Shown here in pieces: positions 60,042-64,000 of a DNA stretch of 64,000 nucleotides. The translations under genes and the position numbers were made by a program. Source of the stretch: Gammaproteobacteria bacterium (GTDB taxonomy: Bacteria; Pseudomonadota; Gammaproteobacteria; Thiohalomonadales; Thiohalomonadaceae). The notes under the pieces are model-generated. The model had not been told where the DNA came from and did not search any database. It saw nothing but the letters and a program-made list of their open reading frames with translations. Within the stretch, counting starts at the first letter, position 1, and the number at the start of each line of letters is the position of its first letter. Where the stretch lies: assembly GCA_023228645.1 (NCBI GenBank), contig JALOAT010000004.1, positions 1-64,000 of the forward strand, in the 5' to 3' direction.

Positions 60042-61132
60042 GCGTGCGCGTCCTCATCATGGCCGCCGGCACCGGTGGACACGTGTTCCCGGCCCTGGCC
60101 GTGGCCCACGACCTGGCGGCCCGCGGCGTGCGGGTGCACTGGCTCGGCACACCGGGCGGGATGGAAGTGCAGCTGGTGGCCGATGCCGGCTTCCCCATGG
60201 AGGCCATCAGCGTGACCGGCTTGCGCGGCAAAGGCCTGCTCGGCTGGTTGCTGGCGCCGTTCCGCCTCACCCGCGCCCTGTGGCAGGCGCTGCGCATACT
60301 GCGCCGCGTGCGCCCCGCCGCGGTGCTCGGCATGGGCGGCTTCGTCACCGGCCCGGGCGGCGTGGCGGCGAAGCTCCTGGGCATCCCCTTGCTGGTACAC
60401 GAACAGAATGCCATCACGGGCCTGACCAACCGCTTGCTGGCACGCATCGCCGACACGGTGATGGAGGCCTTTCCCGGCGCCTTCGCCTCGGCAGTCCACA
60501 CCGGCAATCCGGTGCGCGAGGCGATCGCCTCGGTGGCGGAACCGGCGGCGCGCTATGCCAAGCGTTCCGGCCGTCTGCGCCTGCTGGTGATCGGCGGCAG
60601 CCTCGGCGCCATGGCGCTCAACGAGAACGTGCCCAAGGCGCTGGCCCTGCTCGAACCGGCCATCCGCCCCGAAGTGCGCCATCAGAGCGGCCAGCGCAAC
60701 ATCGAGGCGGCGCGACGGTTCTATCGCGATGCGCAGGTGGAGGCCGAATTGCTGCCCTTCGTGGACGATATGGCAGCGGCCTACGCCTGGGCGGATCTGC
60801 TCATCTGCCGCGCCGGCGCCCTCACCGTGAGCGAACTGGCCGCCGCGGGTGTGCCCGCGCTGCTGGTGCCGTTTCCCTTCGCGGTGGACGACCACCAGAC
60901 CTACAACGCGCAATTCCTGGTGCAGGCGCGCGCCGGCGTGCTGGTACCCCAGGAATCGCTCACACCGGCGAACCTCGCCGAGGCCCTGCGCGACTTCTGC
61001 GCGGAACCCGAGCAGGGGCGTGAACGTCTGCAGGCCATGGCGGAAGCCGCGCGCCGGCTGGCCCGCCCCGATGCCACCCGCACGGTGGCCGATCTCTGCC
61101 TCAAGCGCGCGACGGAGGCGCACACGAAATGA
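60038..61132 (+). CDS. murG: UDP-GlcNAc:lipid I N-acetylglucosaminyltransferase
   Basis: 364-residue GT-B glycosyltransferase forming lipid [23 protein letters not shown] at the N-terminus, [40 protein letters not shown] in the acceptor domain, and [36 protein letters not shown] in the donor-binding domain. The ATG overlaps ftsW. Confidence 0.98.
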   Translation: MSVRVLIMAAGTGGHVFPALAVAHDLAARGVRVHWLGTPGGMEVQLVADAGFPMEAISVTGLRGKGLLGWLLAPFRLTRALWQALRILRRVRPAAVLGMGGFVTGPGGVAAKLLGIPLLVHEQNAITGLTNRLLARIADTVMEAFPGAFASAVHTGNPVREAIASVAEPAARYAKRSGRLRLLVIGGSLGAMALNENVPKALALLEPAIRPEVRHQSGQRNIEAARRFYRDAQVEAELLPFVDDMAAAYAWADLLICRAGALTVSELAAAGVPALLVPFPFAVDDHQTYNAQFLVQARAGVLVPQESLTPANLAEALRDFCAEPEQGRERLQAMAEAARRLARPDATRTVADLCLKRATEAHTK

Positions 61133-62559
61133 ATAGCAAGCGCTCGTCCGACAAGAATCCCATGCGCCGCATCCGCTGCATCCACATGGTCGGCGTCGGC
61201 GGCGCCGGCATGGGCGGCATCGCCGAGGTGTTGATCAATCTCGGCTATCGCCTGACCGGCTCCGATTTGCGTGAAAACGTCGTGACGCGGCGGCTCAGCG
61301 ACCTCGGCGCGCACATCTTCATCGGCCACACCGCGGAAAACATCGCCGGCTGTGACGCGGTGGTGATCTCGTCCGCCATCGGCGACGACAATCCCGAGGT
61401 GCAGGCGGCGCACGCGCACCACATCCCGGTGGTCCCGCGCGCGGAAATGCTCGCCGAGCTGATGCGCTTTCGCTACGGCATCGCGGTGGCCGGCACCCAC
61501 GGTAAGACCACTACCACCAGCCTGGTGGCGAGCCTCATGGCCGAGGGTGGCCTCGATCCCACCTTCGTCATCGGCGGCAAGCTCAACAGCGCCGGCACCA
61601 ACGCGCGCCTGGGCGAGAGCCGCTACCTGGTCGCCGAGGCCGACGAGAGCGACGCGTCCTTCCTGTTCCTGCTGCCCATGATCGCCATCGTGACCAACAT
61701 CGATGCCGACCACATGGCCACTTACGAAGGCGACTTCACGCGCCTGCAACAGACCTTCGCCGAGTTCCTGCATCATCTGCCCTTTTACGGCCTCGCAGTG
61801 CTGTGCCACGAAGACCCGGTGATCCGTGCCATGGTGCCGGAGGTGACCCGCCCGGTGCTGACTTACGGCTTCGACGCCGAGGCGGACGTGCGTGCCGTGG
61901 ACATCCGCCAGGAGGGCCTGCGCAATCATTTCACCGTGCTGCGCCCCGACCTGGCGCCGCTGCCGGTCAGCCTCAACCTGCCGGGGCGGCATAACGTGCT
62001 GAACGCCCTCGCCGCCATCACGGTGGCCACGGAGGTAGGCGTGGACGACGGGGCGATCCAGCGTGCCCTCGACACCTTCCAGGGCATCGGCCGGCGGTTC
62101 CAGATCTACGGCGACATCGCCACGCGTCAGGGCCGTATCACCCTGGTGGACGATTACGGGCACCACCCGCGTGAAGTTGCCGCCACCTTGCAGGCGGCGC
62201 GCGCCGCGTGGCCCGAGCGCCGCTTGGTGCTGGCATTCCAGCCGCACCGCTTCACGCGCACCCGTGACCTGTTCGAGGACTTTTCCGAGGTGCTGTCCAG
62301 TGTCGACGCGTTGCTGCTGCTGGAGGTGTATCCCGCCGGCGAGAAGCCCATCACCGGTGCGGACGGCCGCACGCTGTGCCGTGCCATTCGCGCCCGCGGC
62401 CAAGTGGATCCGGTGTTCGTGCCCACCGCTGCGGACCTCGACAACACCCTGCTCGGCGTCATTCGCGACGGCGATGTGGTGGTGACCATGGGAGCCGGCG
62501 ACATCGGTCATGCCGCGCCGCGTCTTGCGGAGACGCTGGCCCGTGAGGATGTCGCATGA
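61129..62559 (+). CDS. murC: UDP-N-acetylmuramate:L-alanine ligase
   Basis: 476 residues. N-terminal [31 protein letters not shown]-binding [30 protein letters not shown] and the metal/substrate [14 protein letters not shown]. Adds the first amino acid to UDP-MurNAc. Overlaps its neighbours by 4 bp each side. Confidence 0.98.
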   Translation: MNSKRSSDKNPMRRIRCIHMVGVGGAGMGGIAEVLINLGYRLTGSDLRENVVTRRLSDLGAHIFIGHTAENIAGCDAVVISSAIGDDNPEVQAAHAHHIPVVPRAEMLAELMRFRYGIAVAGTHGKTTTTSLVASLMAEGGLDPTFVIGGKLNSAGTNARLGESRYLVAEADESDASFLFLLPMIAIVTNIDADHMATYEGDFTRLQQTFAEFLHHLPFYGLAVLCHEDPVIRAMVPEVTRPVLTYGFDAEADVRAVDIRQEGLRNHFTVLRPDLAPLPVSLNLPGRHNVLNALAAITVATEVGVDDGAIQRALDTFQGIGRRFQIYGDIATRQGRITLVDDYGHHPREVAATLQAARAAWPERRLVLAFQPHRFTRTRDLFEDFSEVLSSVDALLLLEVYPAGEKPITGADGRTLCRAIRARGQVDPVFVPTAADLDNTLLGVIRDGDVVVTMGAGDIGHAAPRLAETLAREDVA

Positions 62560-63455
62560 TCGGCGCACTCGCGCAACCGTCGCCGCTGCGTGGCACGCTG
62601 CTGCGCGACGAGCCCATGGCGCGGCATACCACCTGGCGCGTGGGTGGCCCGGCCGATTGTTTCTACATGCCGGCCGACGTACAGGACCTGGCGGATTTGC
62701 TTCGCAGTTTGCCCGCCGATGAGCCGGTGTTCTGGCTGGGCCTCGGTAGCAATCTGCTGGTGCGCGACGGCGGAGTCCGCGGCACGGTGATCGCCATGGC
62801 CAAATCGCTCGACGGACTCACACGCACAGGGGAGGATTCGGTGCGTGTGGAGGCAGGCGTGCCATGCGCCATACTCGCGCGCTTTTGCGCGCGCGAAGGC
62901 CTCGCCGGCGCGGAGTTCCTGGTCGGCATCCCGGGCACCTTCGGCGGGGCGTTGGCCATGAATGCGGGCTGCTTCGGCGGCGAGACCTGGCGTTTGGTAG
63001 CGGAAGTGGAGACCATCGATCGCAGCGGTGAAATTCGTCGGCGGCGAGCTGAGGAATTCGATACGGGTTATCGCCGCGTGCGCGGTCCGGCCGGCGAGTG
63101 GTTCGTTGCGGCTACCTTGCGCCTTGGCGCGGGCGAGCCCGGCGAACTGGCGGCGCGCATGCGCGAGTGGCTGGACCGGCGCAGCGCCTCGCAGCCCACG
63201 CAGCAGGCGAATGCGGGATCGGTGTTTCGCAATCCGAAAGGCGATTTCGCGGGGCGGCTCATTGAGGCCAGCGGATTGAAGGGTTTTTGTATCGGTGGTG
63301 CGTGCGTGTCGGAACGGCATGCCAATTTCATCGTCAACACGGGGACGGCAAAGGCCGCGGACATCGAGGCCCTCATCGCCCAGGTGGCGGAGCGCGTCGA
63401 GGTACAACACGGTATTCGACTGGAACCCGAGGTTCGGGTGGTCGGTGAACCATGA
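62556..63455 (+). CDS. murB: UDP-N-acetylenolpyruvoylglucosamine reductase
   Basis: 299 residues; FAD-binding region [24 protein letters not shown] and [18 protein letters not shown], the [20 protein letters not shown] block, and the C-terminal [41 protein letters not shown] with the catalytic Ser. This is the shorter class II-like MurB, unlike the roughly 340-residue E. coli enzyme. Confidence 0.97.
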   Translation: MIGALAQPSPLRGTLLRDEPMARHTTWRVGGPADCFYMPADVQDLADLLRSLPADEPVFWLGLGSNLLVRDGGVRGTVIAMAKSLDGLTRTGEDSVRVEAGVPCAILARFCAREGLAGAEFLVGIPGTFGGALAMNAGCFGGETWRLVAEVETIDRSGEIRRRRAEEFDTGYRRVRGPAGEWFVAATLRLGAGEPGELAARMREWLDRRSASQPTQQANAGSVFRNPKGDFAGRLIEASGLKGFCIGGACVSERHANFIVNTGTAKAADIEALIAQVAERVEVQHGIRLEPEVRVVGEP

Positions 63456-64000
63456 AACAGGCAATTACGGCAGCGGATTTCGGAAAAGTGGCGGTGCTGA
63501 TGGGCGGCACCTCGGCAGAGCGCGAGGTCTCGCTCAAGAGCGGCAATGCGGTGCTCGCTGCGCTCAGGCGCCGCGGTGTGGACGCGCACGGCATCGACGT
63601 ACGCGTCGGCGCCGAGGCCGTGGACGCGCTTGCACGCGGCGGCTTCCAGCGCGTGTTCATCGCCCTGCACGGCCGCGGTGGCGAGGACGGCGTCATGCAG
63701 GGGGCGCTTGAGGCACTCGGTCTGCCCTACACGGGCAGCGGTGTACTCGGCTCGTCGCTGGGCATGGACAAGTGGCGCAGCAAGCTGGTGTGGCAGGCCG
63801 CCGGTCTGCCCGTGCCGGACTACCGGCTGCTGGATGAAGCCAGCGATTTCGACGCGGTGGCAGAGGAACTCGGGCTGCCCTTGTTCGTGAAGCCGGTGCA
63901 CGAAGGCTCGAGCGTCGGCGTCATCAAGGTGAAGGCGGCGGCTGCGCTGCATGACGCCTGGTGCGAAGCGAACAAGTTCGATCGCCTGGTGCTCGCGGAG
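63452..64000 (+). CDS. ddl: D-alanine:D-alanine ligase (partial, cut by window end)
   Basis: First 183 codons. [39 protein letters not shown] and [54 protein letters not shown] are standard Ddl N-terminal and hinge motifs, followed by the ATP-grasp segment [17 protein letters not shown]. Within the dcw cluster this is the DdlB position, so ftsQ-ftsA-ftsZ probably follow. Confidence 0.97.
   Translation, partial: MKQAITAADFGKVAVLMGGTSAEREVSLKSGNAVLAALRRRGVDAHGIDVRVGAEAVDALARGGFQRVFIALHGRGGEDGVMQGALEALGLPYTGSGVLGSSLGMDKWRSKLVWQAAGLPVPDYRLLDEASDFDAVAEELGLPLFVKPVHEGSSVGVIKVKAAAALHDAWCEANKFDRLVLAE

Overview
The window is a continuous piece of a high-GC gammaproteobacterial chromosome. Gene content and order resemble the core genome shared by Pseudomonas and the purple-sulfur/Ectothiorhodospiraceae side of the class: kdsD/kdsC-lptCAB-rpoN-hpf-ptsN, mlaFEDCB-ibaG-murA-hisG-hisD, petABC-sspAB, diaA-yraN-lpoA/rsmI-rnpB, then the dcw cluster. 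HPr kinase and a PTS set without any sugar permease point away from enterics and towards Chromatiales-like lineages. The genus cannot be fixed from the sequence alone.

Layout. (1) 1-10913: respiratory nitrate reduction. narK1-narK2-narG-narH run leftward (narH is cut by the window edge), divergent from the nitrate two-component pair narX-narL. (2) 10914-11316: no gene, but a 257-bp MITE-like element with terminal inverted repeats and a perfect 8-bp target duplication. (3) 11317-20130, leftward: darP, mgtE, and the regulatory PTS block ptsI-ptsH-IIA(Man type)-rapZ-hprK-ptsN-hpf-rpoN. (4) 20226-25170, leftward: LPS export and Kdo synthesis (lptB-lptA-lptC-kdsC, kdsD), a tiny heavy-metal-associated protein, mlaA and a small zinc-ribbon protein. 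(5) 25239-32682, rightward: a short DUF72-like protein, mlaFEDCB, ibaG, murA, hisG, hisD. (6) 32695-38284: an accessory stretch with a small hypothetical protein, a lipid kinase, a PRC-barrel/EF-hand secreted protein and the molybdate genes modE-modABC. (7) 38349-49484: degS/algW-type protease, NIF3-like protein, cytochrome bc1 (petABC), sspAB, a GlcD-type flavoprotein, diaA/gmhA, yraN, lpoA and rsmI. (8) 49646-64000: rnpB RNA, then an unbroken dcw operon mraZ-rsmH-ftsL-ftsI-murE-murF-mraY-murD-ftsW-murG-murC-murB-ddl (ddl cut by the right edge).

How the parts fit: the mod genes supply molybdenum for NarG, and the bc1 complex and nitrate reductase are parts of one respiratory chain. RpoN, PTS-Ntr, RapZ and HprK form a regulatory block beside LPS export. 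Mla, Lpt, LpoA and the dcw cluster together cover much of the envelope.

The non-coding DNA is the least ordinary part. Besides the MITE there is a family of degenerate intergenic inverted repeats built from roughly 8-9-nt units (ACACGGGG-like or ACGCGGAGG-like) at seven or more gene boundaries, one of which has been read into the C-terminus of RsmI; two GTAGGAGCGGCC-type REP palindromes, one nested inside such a repeat; a perfect NarL-type 7-2-7 palindrome between narK1 and narX; two near-ideal ModE boxes before modA; and a clear MraZ box with promoter before mraZ. I found no convincing new multi-gene system. The repeat family, the MITE and the mod control region are the best leads.
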